A stretch of 57,694 bases of DNA from Salibacterium qingdaonense (GTDB lineage: Bacteria; Bacillota; Bacilli; Bacillales; Marinococcaceae), in the NCBI RefSeq assembly GCF_900114715.1, contig NZ_FOTY01000020.1, forward strand, positions 1 through 57,694, given 5' to 3'. The notes under the pieces are model-generated. The model was not told the DNA's origin and ran no database searches. It was given only the letters and a program-made list of their open reading frames with translations. Positions 16,362 through 23,796 of the stretch are shown piece after piece. The position numbers and the translations under genes are program-made. Positions within the stretch are counted from its first letter, which is position 1. Each line of letters opens with the position of its first letter.

Positions 16362-16964
16362 ATGGAAGATAACATATTTGATGAAATGGCAGAGCGGTTC
16401 GATACCCCGGAACAAATCGAGTTGTCGGAGATTATTGGGGAAGAAATTAAAAAGAAGCTGCCGGACGCAGGCTCAAAAGACGTGCTGGAGTACGGTGCCA
16501 GCACGGGGCTCGTTGGTTTGCAGCTGACCGGTAAGGTGCGTTCGGTGCAGCTCGTTGATTCGTCCGAGCCGATGCTCCATATGGCCCGGGAGAAGATTTC
16601 CCGCCGCAGCCTGTCAAACGTCCGCGTTCAACACGCGGATTTCACGAAAGAAACGCCGGAGCTTGAAGCGGACGTCATCGTCATGTCCCTCGTTCTCCAC
16701 CATATTCATGATGCAGCAGACCTTCTGCGGCAGCTGTTTCGCGTGTTACGACAAGGCGGGCGGCTGCTGATCGTTGATTTTGATAAAGACGAGACGATGG
16801 ATCAGCATGACCATATCCACAAGACGCTCTCCCATGACGAGCTGACAGCGTTACTTACCGAAGCCGGCTTCTCCTCCACAAACATCAGAACATTCCATCA
16901 CGGAAAGGGCCTATTTAACGAACAGGACGCCTCCCTGTTTCTCGCGGACAGTGTTAAAGAATAA
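16362..16964 (+). CDS. Class I SAM-dependent methyltransferase
   Basis: A 200-residue Rossmann-type methyltransferase. Motif I is VLEYGASTGLVGLQL (about residues 43-57), the acidic loop is VQLVDSSEPML, motif II/III region DVIVMSLVLHHIHD, and LRQGGRLLIVDFD follows. It resembles UbiE/YrrT-like small-molecule methyltransferases; the substrate is unknown. AAGGAG lies at good distance before the ATG. Converges with the esterase gene, with a 19-base gap. Confidence 0.88.
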   Translation: MEDNIFDEMAERFDTPEQIELSEIIGEEIKKKLPDAGSKDVLEYGASTGLVGLQLTGKVRSVQLVDSSEPMLHMAREKISRRSLSNVRVQHADFTKETPELEADVIVMSLVLHHIHDAADLLRQLFRVLRQGGRLLIVDFDKDETMDQHDHIHKTLSHDELTALLTEAGFSSTNIRTFHHGKGLFNEQDASLFLADSVKE

Positions 16965-16970
16965 ACGGCG

Positions 16971-17000
16971 GAAAAAGAGACTCTTACGAAAAGAGTCTCT
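16971..17000 (-). terminator. Terminator of the esterase gene
   Basis: AGAGACTCTT / AAGAGTCTCT with a 5-base loop. Read on the minus strand it runs into TTTTTCC; it overlaps the end of the esterase coding region and lies 7 bases beyond the methyltransferase stop. Confidence 0.8.
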
Positions 17001-18048
17001 GCATCGCTTTGGCGATTTCATGTATCGTATCTTCGGCCTGCGGGTAGCCGCCGATTTTATCAATATACCCGTGATCCATGCCCTGGTACTGGATACGCGT
17101 GACAGGTACCCCGGCAGCGGCAAGCTTTTCGGCATACGCTTCCTCTTCCAGCCGGAGAAAATCATATTCGGCGCTGAAGATGAGCGCCGGAGGCATCCCG
17201 CTCACATCCTCCGCTGCCAGCGGGGATACATAAGGGGTGTCCGGTTCTGTTCCCTGCAGATACGAGGAGCGGAACAACGGTCCCAATGCCTCTAAGGCAC
17301 GTATTCTCTGTTCGACAAGCTCCGGGTGATAGTGAATCTGATAACGGTCCAAGCTCCATGTGTAGTGCTTTGACTCAGCGTATGTCAGATGAACGACCGG
17401 ATAAAGCAGTGCCTGAAATGCGATCATTCCAGTGCCCCGTTCTTTATCCAGAAGCGCACATACGGTGGCGAGGTTGCCGCCGGCGCTGTCCCCGGCTACC
17501 GTTATCTGGTTCTGATCTGCGCCCAGTTCTCCGGCACGGGCATGTACCCATTCCACCGCGGCAAAGCTGTCGTTCACTGCCGCGGGGTAAGGGTGCTCCG
17601 GAGCCAGCCGGTAATCCACCGACACCACAACCGCTCCGGCTTTTTCTGCCAGCGCTTTACACGGATTCGCCACGGCCTCCACACTGCCGCCGATGAACCC
17701 TCCTCCGAAAAAATAAACGATGACCGGACGGGGTCCTTTTTCTTCCGGTGTATACACCACAGCCGGTATCGATCTATGTTCGGCAGGTATCAACATACGT
17801 TCCTCCGATACAGTGCTTTTCGTCACGTCTTGATTCGGCCGGCCCATGTTCTCCCGTATCGTCTCAATAGAAGGCACTTCCTCGTTCTCCCTATCCGGCA
17901 TATGCTCCGCATCGGCAAGCACCCGCGGGTCGAGATCCCCTGTCCGGTCGAGATCCGGAATGCCTTTGTATACCTCATTCACTCCATGGACCTTCTGCTT
18001 TTCTGTCATCTCTGCCAACCGCTGCACCATCGTTTCATAAGATGCCAT
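16984..18048 (-). CDS. HSL-type alpha/beta hydrolase (esterase)
   Basis: A 354-residue esterase of the hormone-sensitive-lipase family. The nucleophile is in GDSAGGNLATV, the acid in SAEYDFLRLEEE and the histidine in GMDHGYID. The usual HGGG oxyanion motif reads FFGGGFIGG, with Phe in place of His. An N-terminal cap of ~90 residues precedes the fold. These enzymes hydrolyse short-chain esters. GGGAGG precedes the ATG at 18048, which is preferred to the frame opening at 18135. It is flanked on both sides by metallophosphoesterase tail remnants. Confidence 0.88.
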   Translation of the reverse strand: MASYETMVQRLAEMTEKQKVHGVNEVYKGIPDLDRTGDLDPRVLADAEHMPDRENEEVPSIETIRENMGRPNQDVTKSTVSEERMLIPAEHRSIPAVVYTPEEKGPRPVIVYFFGGGFIGGSVEAVANPCKALAEKAGAVVVSVDYRLAPEHPYPAAVNDSFAAVEWVHARAGELGADQNQITVAGDSAGGNLATVCALLDKERGTGMIAFQALLYPVVHLTYAESKHYTWSLDRYQIHYHPELVEQRIRALEALGPLFRSSYLQGTEPDTPYVSPLAAEDVSGMPPALIFSAEYDFLRLEEEAYAEKLAAAGVPVTRIQYQGMDHGYIDKIGGYPQAEDTIHEIAKAMQRLFS

Positions 18049-18189
18049 ACGTGTGTCCTCCCTCTTTTGGTTTCTTCTGCCGCTTAGAATATTCCCCGTA
18101 CCACCGACAGAAGAAACATCAAGCAGTACCAGCACGGGGGACCATCACTCAAATCATCACAGTTTGAGCCTGAAAGGATTATTGAATCC

Positions 18190-18333
18190 GGTACCTTTTT
18201 ATCACACCGGATATCACCGCTGCCCGGCAGCTGGATTTACATCTGCAGAGGTCTTGGAACGAGTACGATACCCGTTCGGTTTATGAATCAGAGCCAGATG
18301 ACGGTGGTTACCATCGAAGGAGAAGAACGATAG
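18190..18333 (+). pseudogene. Second tail remnant of a metallophosphoesterase gene
   Basis: Translation ending in TAG at 18331 reads RGLGTSTIPVRFMNQSQMTV, nearly the C-terminus of the intact gene at 19282 (GLGTSVLPIRFLNQSQMTVV). Homology fades upstream of about 18220 and no start is present. It lies about 950 bases before the intact copy. Confidence 0.75.
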
Positions 18334-18420
18334 ATATAACAGCACTTGACGATAAGCCGGGAAAGAAAAACACTGGGCGGCAGGGTAAAGAGAAGCACTT
18401 TGGGGAGAGGTGCATGGGGA

Positions 18421-19125
18421 TCAGGTTCGGAGGCTTTTCAGGTATTCGATGTCTGCTTCATGATGAAGAGACCGCTCCGATAACTTTTCGAGCGTACGCT
18501 GCCGACTTCCTATGAACGCCTCAAGTTTTTCATAACTTTCCGGAATGCTCATAAGTTTTTTCTCTATGCGCTGCTGTCCTTCTTTTAATTCTTCACGCAC
18601 ATCGCCTATTTCTTCTTTTAATTCTGTGCGCACAGATCCTATTTCTTCTTTCCATTCAATGCGTACTCCGCCTATTTCATCCTTTAATTCAGTGCGTGTT
18701 CCACTCATTTCATCTTTTAATTCCGTACGCATCCCGCTCATTTCACCTTTTAACTCGTGGTGCACACCCGTGATATCGTTTTTCAGTTCCACGTGCACAC
18801 CTGCGATATCGTCTTTGAGCTCCATCCGCACACCAGTGATATCTTCTTTTAACTCTGTACGCACATCCGCGATGTCGCTTTTCACCTCGTTACGGACACT
18901 ACCCATTTCTTCTTTTAATTCTGTACGCGTGCTCCCTATTTCATCCTTGAACGCCATGCGTAGATTCTCATTATCATCTTTGAATTCCGTACGCACATCC
19001 GTTATCTCTTCTTTTAATTCGTTCCTCGTGCTTGTGATGTCTGCTTTCAATCCGGCTTCCATCGTTGACATGCCGGTTCTTACCGCAGAAAGTTCATTCA
19101 GAATACGGTGCAGCATTTCTTCCAT
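18421..19125 (-). CDS. Coiled-coil protein of 11-residue repeats
   Basis: A 234-residue protein made almost wholly of consecutive 11-residue units of the type ELKEEIGSVRT (about 14 units, residues 25-185). Such hendecads form long right-handed or nearly straight coiled coils. A basic C-terminus (RIEKKLMSIPESYEKLEAFI) follows. No signal peptide or membrane helix. At DNA level the units are 33-base imperfect repeats, so unit number may vary between strains. The start at 19125 is preceded by GAAGGGAAG; the longer frame would include the promoter. Function unknown; resembles DUF1640- or apolipoprotein-like coiled coils. Confidence 0.8.
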   Translation of the reverse strand: MEEMLHRILNELSAVRTGMSTMEAGLKADITSTRNELKEEITDVRTEFKDDNENLRMAFKDEIGSTRTELKEEMGSVRNEVKSDIADVRTELKEDITGVRMELKDDIAGVHVELKNDITGVHHELKGEMSGMRTELKDEMSGTRTELKDEIGGVRIEWKEEIGSVRTELKEEIGDVREELKEGQQRIEKKLMSIPESYEKLEAFIGSRQRTLEKLSERSLHHEADIEYLKSLRT

Positions 19126-19158
19126 CTTTCTTCTTCCCTTCTTCTTGAGGTTATCCCC

Positions 19159-19164
19159 ATTATA
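19159..19164 (-). promoter_or_regulatory. Extended -10 of the coiled-coil gene
   Basis: TGGTATAAT on the minus strand, 34 bases before the chosen ATG. The -35 region is poor, as is usual for extended -10 promoters. Confidence 0.5.
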
Positions 19165-19281
19165 CCACAGTCCCGATGAAAAAATAGAAATTCTTATTAT
19201 CTCTGCCGCATCACCGGTATCCGTGCTATCATACAATCAACGCAGGTATTTTCCTATTTTTCAACAAGGATGGTCCTTTTT

Positions 19282-20106
19282 ATGACAAAGAAACGCTGGC
19301 TGCTCCTGATTCTGGTCATTGCCGCCGTGGCCATCGGGGCAAAAAGTTATTACGACACGAATGTCCTTCACACCGGGGATGTGACGTTTACAACCGGGGA
19401 AATCCCGGCAGATACATCGATCCGCATGCTCCAGATCAGCGATGTACATAATAAACAATTCGGAGGGGACAATCAGGCCCTTATCCACGCGGCAGAGAAC
19501 GCAGATCCGGATATGATTGTCGTCACAGGCGATCTCGTCGATAAGGGAACCTCCAGCATGGAGCCGATGCTGCAGCTGATGGAGGCGTTGACCAATGTGA
19601 CGGAGAAGATTTATTTTGTCACGGGCAATCATGAATACGATAACCCCCACACCCAAACGCTTCTTGAGGGGCTGAAAGAACGCGGCATCACGATCCTCGA
19701 CAATACGAACAGACAGGTCGAAGTGAACGGTGCTGTGATCAACCTTGCCGGTATTGATGACCATTACACGAACCACGACAACATGACCGGCGCGTTCCAG
19801 GGCATCAACGAGGAGCATTACACGATTCTCTTGTCCCACGCACCGCTTGTCGTCCGGGATGAAACGGCCGCCCGTGCCGACCTTGTCTTAAGCGGCCACA
19901 CCCACGGCAGGCAGGTCCGTTTTCCTATCATCGGGGGACTCATCTCACCAGGTGAAAAACTGTTCCCGACATATGACAAAGGAACGTATTCCTTCGCCTC
20001 CGGCAGCCATCTCTACATCGACAGCGGCCTCGGCACCAGCGTCCTGCCGATCCGCTTTCTAAACCAAAGCCAGATGACCGTCGTGACGGTGGAAGGACAA
20101 ACGTAA
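19282..20106 (+). CDS. Membrane-anchored metallophosphoesterase (YkuE-like)
   Basis: A 274-residue calcineurin-like phosphoesterase with one N-terminal membrane helix (residues 6-20) that exposes the catalytic part outside. Metal and active-site motifs are in order: ISDVHN, VTGDLVD, VTGNHEY, LLSHAP and SGHTHGRQ. The C-terminus IDSGLGTSVLPIRF closes the fold. Related Bacillus proteins act on phosphodiesters or lipid-linked substrates at the membrane. AAGGATGG is the likely ribosome binding site, favouring ATG 19282 over 19270. Two broken copies of its 3' end lie upstream (16115, 18190), so this gene was duplicated locally. Confidence 0.9.
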   Translation: MTKKRWLLLILVIAAVAIGAKSYYDTNVLHTGDVTFTTGEIPADTSIRMLQISDVHNKQFGGDNQALIHAAENADPDMIVVTGDLVDKGTSSMEPMLQLMEALTNVTEKIYFVTGNHEYDNPHTQTLLEGLKERGITILDNTNRQVEVNGAVINLAGIDDHYTNHDNMTGAFQGINEEHYTILLSHAPLVVRDETAARADLVLSGHTHGRQVRFPIIGGLISPGEKLFPTYDKGTYSFASGSHLYIDSGLGTSVLPIRFLNQSQMTVVTVEGQT

Positions 20107-20233
20107 AGAAGACATTCTGATAATGGATGCAACCCCATATTTCTTCCTCCTCTTTCCTTTTATATGTTATTATTTCCTTTGATTCATATGTTTTGAGAAC
20201 ACGAGCGTTTGGCGGGAAAATAGGAGGGATTTT

Positions 20234-20860
20234 TTGCAAAGAGTGATAGAGTGGATGTTTGGTAAACCGGATAAAAGCAGCACGGTTTCGCACATCAGTT
20301 ATTGGATGTTTACAGCAGGGTACATAGCGATACTCATTCTAGCCGTGCTGTCCCCCGTTCATTGGGCGGCTGTGCTTTTCGGGGCTGTGTTACTTCCTGT
20401 TTTCTTTCGACTCGTCAACAGATTGAACCGTCTTATACGACAACATATCAACATGAAGGTATTTTTCATCACAGCGTCGGTATTCACTTTTCTTCTCGCC
20501 ATCGGTGTGACGGCATTTCTGTACTTTTATGCTGATAATGTAACCGTAAATGCCAGCAAGAGAATGACAAATGATACCGTTACAGTATCCATCGGTACGC
20601 TCCGGGGGAATTATGATGTAACGGAAGTCGGGACAACTAAAGGAGGAGGAACGCTTTTCATTCCCTATACAGCATCGGTTGGCGAAGGAACCATCACCTT
20701 GTCCGCTGAAACAGAGGACCAGGTATTATGGGAACAGGAAATCTCCGACTCCCGGGACGGAACCATGCAGATCCAGGGATTCATCACAGACGGCTCGTTT
20801 GATATACAAGTCGCCGCCGAAGAAGCAAGCGACGTCTCCGTTGAACTCAAGAACCCTTAA
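20234..20860 (+). CDS. Hypothetical protein with two membrane helices and an extracellular beta-rich tail
   Basis: A 208-residue protein. Residues 1-20 are cytoplasmic (QRVIEWMFGKPDKSSTVSH), helices lie at about 24-62 (two, close together) and 76-98, and the C-terminal 110 residues (NVTVNASKRMTNDTVTVSIG onward) are polar and beta-rich and would lie outside. It starts with TTG at 20234, with TAGGAGGGA upstream. No family recognised. A small hairpin and two further small membrane or secreted proteins follow on the same strand. Confidence 0.65.
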   Translation: MQRVIEWMFGKPDKSSTVSHISYWMFTAGYIAILILAVLSPVHWAAVLFGAVLLPVFFRLVNRLNRLIRQHINMKVFFITASVFTFLLAIGVTAFLYFYADNVTVNASKRMTNDTVTVSIGTLRGNYDVTEVGTTKGGGTLFIPYTASVGEGTITLSAETEDQVLWEQEISDSRDGTMQIQGFITDGSFDIQVAAEEASDVSVELKNP

Positions 20861-20864
20861 ATCA

Positions 20865-20888
20865 CAGGGACAAACGGCCTTGTCCCTG
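20865..20888 (+). terminator. Hairpin after the 20234 gene
   Basis: Perfect 9-base stem CAGGGACAA / TTGTCCCTG with a 6-base loop but no T-run, so it may protect the transcript or attenuate rather than fully terminate. Confidence 0.4.
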
Positions 20889-20913
20889 ACTAAAAGGGCA
20901 GAAAGGGGAGTGG

Positions 20914-21117
20914 ATGATGAACCATTTTAAAAATAAGCGCTACTGGATACTGATGCCTCCCTTTTTTATCATCGCAGTGTTTTTCCTGCTTTTTCTCCCA
21001 TCCGAATACAGCGACTATGCTTTGATACCTGTCATCGTATATTTTATTACGTTTACTATCTGGAATTATTCTGCCAAAACAAAAAACGAAAATAGCGAAG
21101 GGAATGACCTGTCTTAA
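20914..21117 (+). CDS. Small two-helix membrane protein
   Basis: A 67-residue protein with two hydrophobic helices (IIAVFFLLFL and IPVIVYFITFTIW) and charged ends. GAAAGGGGAG precedes two adjacent ATGs (20914 and 20917); the second has slightly better spacing. No recognised family. It lies in a run of small same-strand genes. Confidence 0.6.
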   Translation: MMNHFKNKRYWILMPPFFIIAVFFLLFLPSEYSDYALIPVIVYFITFTIWNYSAKTKNENSEGNDLS

Positions 21118-21211
21118 CATCAACAAATCATAGATATAGACCGTTTCCTCTATGTTCAAATAAAAAGGACGCACTATTTAATCAGCGCGTCGATTTCTGG
21201 AGGAATTTGTT

Positions 21212-21685
21212 TTGATAAAAATAGGAACCCTGATCTTTTTCATTTTACTTGCAGGCTGCAGCAGTACAGAGCAGCATGTATCTTTTAGTGAGATTATGAC
21301 GAACCAAGACATTGATATCACGAAAATAACGATCAGCACAGTTACAGAAAATGGAGTGACGAAACCGGCAAATCAAATAGAAGTAAGTACTGAGGAAAAG
21401 ATGCAGCACATCATATCAACTCTTAACGATGCTGACTTCTATAAAACAAATGACCCCGAAACCATGCAGAACCTGCAGAATCACAGTCATACTCCAGGCA
21501 ATATATTCATCTATTTTGAAAAAGAAGGCCAGTCTACAAGTGCAAATAATGAATTTTTTGGATTAACAGCATATAAAGAGAAAGAAAAAGCAACACTTTA
21601 CACAGAAGACGGATCAGAAACTTACTACTACAGCAACATTGATTTCAGCGAGCTGAAGAAAACGGTAAATGCTTTAGAAAATTGA
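21212..21685 (+). CDS. Small secreted lipoprotein, function unknown
   Basis: A 157-residue lipoprotein: signal MIKIGTLIFFILLAGC with a clear lipobox (LAGC) and then a polar domain. The start is TTG at 21212 with TGGAGGAA upstream. Composition is AT-richer than its neighbours. No family recognised; it resembles the many small Bacillus lipoproteins of unknown function. Confidence 0.7.
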   Translation: MIKIGTLIFFILLAGCSSTEQHVSFSEIMTNQDIDITKITISTVTENGVTKPANQIEVSTEEKMQHIISTLNDADFYKTNDPETMQNLQNHSHTPGNIFIYFEKEGQSTSANNEFFGLTAYKEKEKATLYTEDGSETYYYSNIDFSELKKTVNALEN

Positions 21686-21858
21686 AAAGATTCCGGTCTC
21701 ATAAGTTCCTCCTGCGGAAGTAATAGCGAAGCACAGACTCTCTCGAACACGAATATTTCCCCTTCTTCTTCCATTCCAAAAAATAAAGAACATAACCAAT
21801 ATCACGGACGCGGGCTGGAACGGTTCCTCTGCCTCTTGAAACTATACTAAAAATTATC

Positions 21859-21887
21859 TTGCTTTCTTTAACGGGAACAGGTATTCT
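21859..21887 (+). promoter_or_regulatory. Promoter of the Rpn tail-only gene
   Basis: TTGCTT (21859-21864), 17-base spacer, TATTCT (21882-21887): boxes and spacing identical to both full-length Rpn genes. The LexA-like box seen downstream in those genes is decayed here (GAACAAAAGTGG, 21894-21905). Confidence 0.6.
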
Positions 21888-21901
21888 TAAGGAGAACAAA
21901 A

Positions 21902-22195
21902 GTGGAACAATTTTTGGAACATATATCTGCCCCTTACTCCTTCGAAAAAATGCAGGGAGAGGTGAATTATATGAAAGAAAAGCTGGAAGAAGAGCTGGAA
22001 GAAGCACTAGAAGAACTTAAGATTTCATGCAGGGTACAGGGATATGTAAAAGGTATGGATGTGGGTAAATACATGGAAAATCAAAAGGTGAAAAAAGAAA
22101 TCGCTGAGAAAATGCTGAAGAAAGTCATGGATGTGGAAACGATAGCTGAAGTGACCGGCCTCACAACAGAAGAAGTGCTTCGATTGAAACAATAA
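21902..22195 (+). pseudogene. Rpn gene lacking the nuclease domain (tail only)
   Basis: A 97-codon frame (GTG at 21902 behind AAGGAG) matching only the C-terminal part of the Rpn proteins. FEKMQGEVNYMKEK aligns with EEEQLREEVKTMEKQ of copy 2, and the end MLKKVMDVETIAEVTGLTTE is almost identical to copy 2. Residues ~1-205, including the whole nuclease core, are missing. The promoter and 38 bases of 3' flank are also conserved, so an internal deletion of ~600 bases is the simplest origin. An internal ATG at 21971 behind GAGAGGTG gives 74 residues equal to the short Rpn product. It may be a dead relic or a surviving stand-alone short protein. Confidence 0.7.
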
Positions 22196-22241
22196 AAGCG
22201 TTATAAACGATTGAAAAGATGGATGAAACCCCTGATATAGT

Positions 22242-22568
22242 TCACAAAGTAATCTTCCTATATTTTTTGGCTGTTTTATTGTGAATTTCACCATCCGGAC
22301 CGGCATTGATCACCCAAACCTGTACCCTGTCGCCTTCAGCAAGATCACGGAATGCATCGGCACTTCCAGTAAACTCCGTATCTTCATTTACTTTGACGGT
22401 GTAAACAGGATAAGATGCATCCGGATTCCTATCCTCTTCAGGGTACACTACTTCTATACTATTTTCATTAACCTTCTCAATATCGCTGGTATAGTCGGAC
22501 TCTTCCTTTCCACAGCCAAATAACGAAAGCAGGAATACGAAGCAGAAAGCTACCATTATTTTATTCAT
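22242..22568 (-). CDS. DUF3221-type lipoprotein (YobA-like)
   Basis: A 108-residue lipoprotein with signal MNKIMVAFCFVFLLSLFGC and a small domain with VYTVKVNEDTEF and DLAEGDRVQVWV, the pattern of DUF3221 in Bacillus YobA-like proteins. Role unknown. The purine stretch GGGGCAGAG lies upstream of the ATG. The gene converges with the Rpn tail gene. Confidence 0.75.
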   Translation of the reverse strand: MNKIMVAFCFVFLLSLFGCGKEESDYTSDIEKVNENSIEVVYPEEDRNPDASYPVYTVKVNEDTEFTGSADAFRDLAEGDRVQVWVINAGPDGEIHNKTAKKYRKITL

Positions 22569-22645
22569 ATTTCTCTGCCCCTTTTATGAGTGTAAACAGC
22601 CCGAGAACCCTTTTCACTGTAATACGGTATTCCCGCAACCTTAAA

Positions 22646-22690
22646 TAAGACCCCCGTCTCTTTGCGGATGCAAAAGGGACGAGGGTCTTA
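22646..22690 (-). terminator. Terminator of the YceI gene
   Basis: Long hairpin TAAGACCC / GGGTCTTA with further inner pairing (CGTC/GACG and TTTTGC/GCAAA), followed on the minus strand by TTTAAGG. Confidence 0.7.
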
Positions 22691-22747
22691 AAAGTGTCAG
22701 CCGAACCGCTGATGGATAAACCTAGTTATTCAATGATGCTTTCCGTT

Positions 22748-23284
22748 CTATTCCTGTTTGTGCAGTTCAAGTTCAAGGTTAATTTTCACATCTTCCCCGA
22801 CAAGAACGCCGCCTGTTTCCACCGCAGCATTCCACGTGAGTCCGAATTCTTTGCGGTTGATCGTTGTTTCACCGCTGAAGCCGGCGACCATGTTTCCGCT
22901 GATCGGATCTTTACTCTGCCCTTCAAAGGTGACATCCAACGTCACTTCTTTTGTCGTACCGAGCATGGTAAGATCGCCTGTGACATCAAAACGGTCATCC
23001 TTTTTCTTCTGAATATCTTTCCCAACGAATGTGATGGTTGGATAGTTCTCCACATCGAAAAAGTCACCCGATTTCAAATGGCCGTCCCGATTTTCATCGT
23101 TCGTATTAATACTTGCAGTATCAATGGACGCTTCGATTTCGGCATTCTCTAAATCGTCCACATCCGCTTTTAACGTACCCTCGAAAGTGTCAAACGTGCC
23201 TTTCGCTTTTGAAATCATCATATGCTTCACGGAGAATCCAATTTCACTATGTACAGGATCGATAGACCACACTGTTTTTGCCAT
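22748..23284 (-). CDS. YceI-family lipocalin-like protein
   Basis: A 178-residue YceI-fold protein, an extended lipocalin-like barrel that binds polyisoprenoid-type lipids. It begins MAKTVWSIDPVHSEIGFSVK; other family marks are GTFDTFEGTL, DGHLKSGDFFDVENYPTITF and FGLTWNAAVETGG. No signal peptide, so probably cytoplasmic as in other Bacilli. GGAGGAATCAGGT precedes the ATG. Closed by its own terminator. Confidence 0.93.
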   Translation of the reverse strand: MAKTVWSIDPVHSEIGFSVKHMMISKAKGTFDTFEGTLKADVDDLENAEIEASIDTASINTNDENRDGHLKSGDFFDVENYPTITFVGKDIQKKKDDRFDVTGDLTMLGTTKEVTLDVTFEGQSKDPISGNMVAGFSGETTINRKEFGLTWNAAVETGGVLVGEDVKINLELELHKQE

Positions 23285-23428
23285 ACCTGATTCCTCCTCA
23301 TTACATTATCTTCAATTCAATATAAATGTAGCATGAACATACGGTTCAAGTAAACTAAAATATACTAAAAAATTCGATAAATCAGAAAATACATGCACAG
23401 TGTTCCTTCACCCGATGAAACGACTGCG

Positions 23429-23637
23429 TCACTTTTGTTCGTCCACCGCGTCTCTTATTACCTTTACCCCGTATTCCATGTCCTCCAGAGAAGAACTGGT
23501 GAAAGACAACCTGGCGTATTGATTATGGTAATAGCTGTAGATGAAGCCTGGATTTATTAAGACACCCGTGTCCACAAGCGCAGAAAACAGCCTCCGAACG
23601 TTTATGTCATCTGCAAACCGCACCCAGATGAACATGC
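23429..23637 (-). pseudogene. 3' part of a MocR-type regulator gene split by an IS21 element
   Basis: Minus-strand frame reading FIWVRFADDINVRRLFSALV to the stop, i.e. the last 67 residues of a PLP-dependent aminotransferase-like domain. Joining it at the target duplication to the 5' part (26278-27495) restores one uninterrupted frame of about 473 codons with the typical EGGMFIWVRF motif. The fragment alone has no start. Confidence 0.9.
23633..23637. repeat. Target-site duplication, left copy (CATGC)
   Basis: CATGC directly abuts the left end TGAGTACGGC of the IS21 element; the identical CATGC abuts the right end at 26278-26282. Confidence 0.88.
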
Positions 23638-23730
23638 TGAGTACGGCATTTGATTTGTACCACCAATGCAATCTTTTTTACCAACGAATGCAGCGTATTT
23701 TACCACTCTCTGCATTTGTCTTTACCATTC
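23638..23730 (+). repeat. IS21 left terminal repeats
   Basis: After TGAGTACGGC come four motifs: TTGTACCACCAATGC, TTTTACCAACGAATGC, TTTTACCACTCTCTGC and CTTTACCATTCCACTGC (about 23656-23735). They match the complementary set at the right end and are likely transposase binding sites. Confidence 0.75.
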
Positions 23731-23790
23731 CACTGCCTCCTGTATACTTAGTGGGCATGCCTTACGGCATGACATTAGGAATACAGGAGG
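23721..23790 (+). promoter_or_regulatory. istA promoter overlapping an RBS-sequestering inverted repeat
   Basis: TTTACC (23721-23726), 16-base spacer, TATACT (23743-23748). A perfect 10-base inverted repeat CCTCCTGTAT (23736-23745) / ATACAGGAGG (23781-23790) has its right arm on the istA ribosome binding site and its left arm upstream of the expected transcription start. An inner hairpin CATGCC-TTAC-GGCATG (23756-23771) lies between. RNA starting at this promoter lacks the left arm; read-through RNA contains it and would mask the site. Confidence 0.65.
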
Positions 23791-23796
23791 TTTTTT

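Noticed and set aside
18545-19285. 246-codon plus-strand frame opposite the coiled-coil gene
   Set aside because: Its SFNSVRT repeats are only the complement of the hendecad codons; no ribosome binding site.
21699-22007. 102-codon minus-strand frame opposite the Rpn tail gene
   Set aside because: It overlaps the conserved promoter and coding frame of the tail gene, lacks a binding site and shows no domain.
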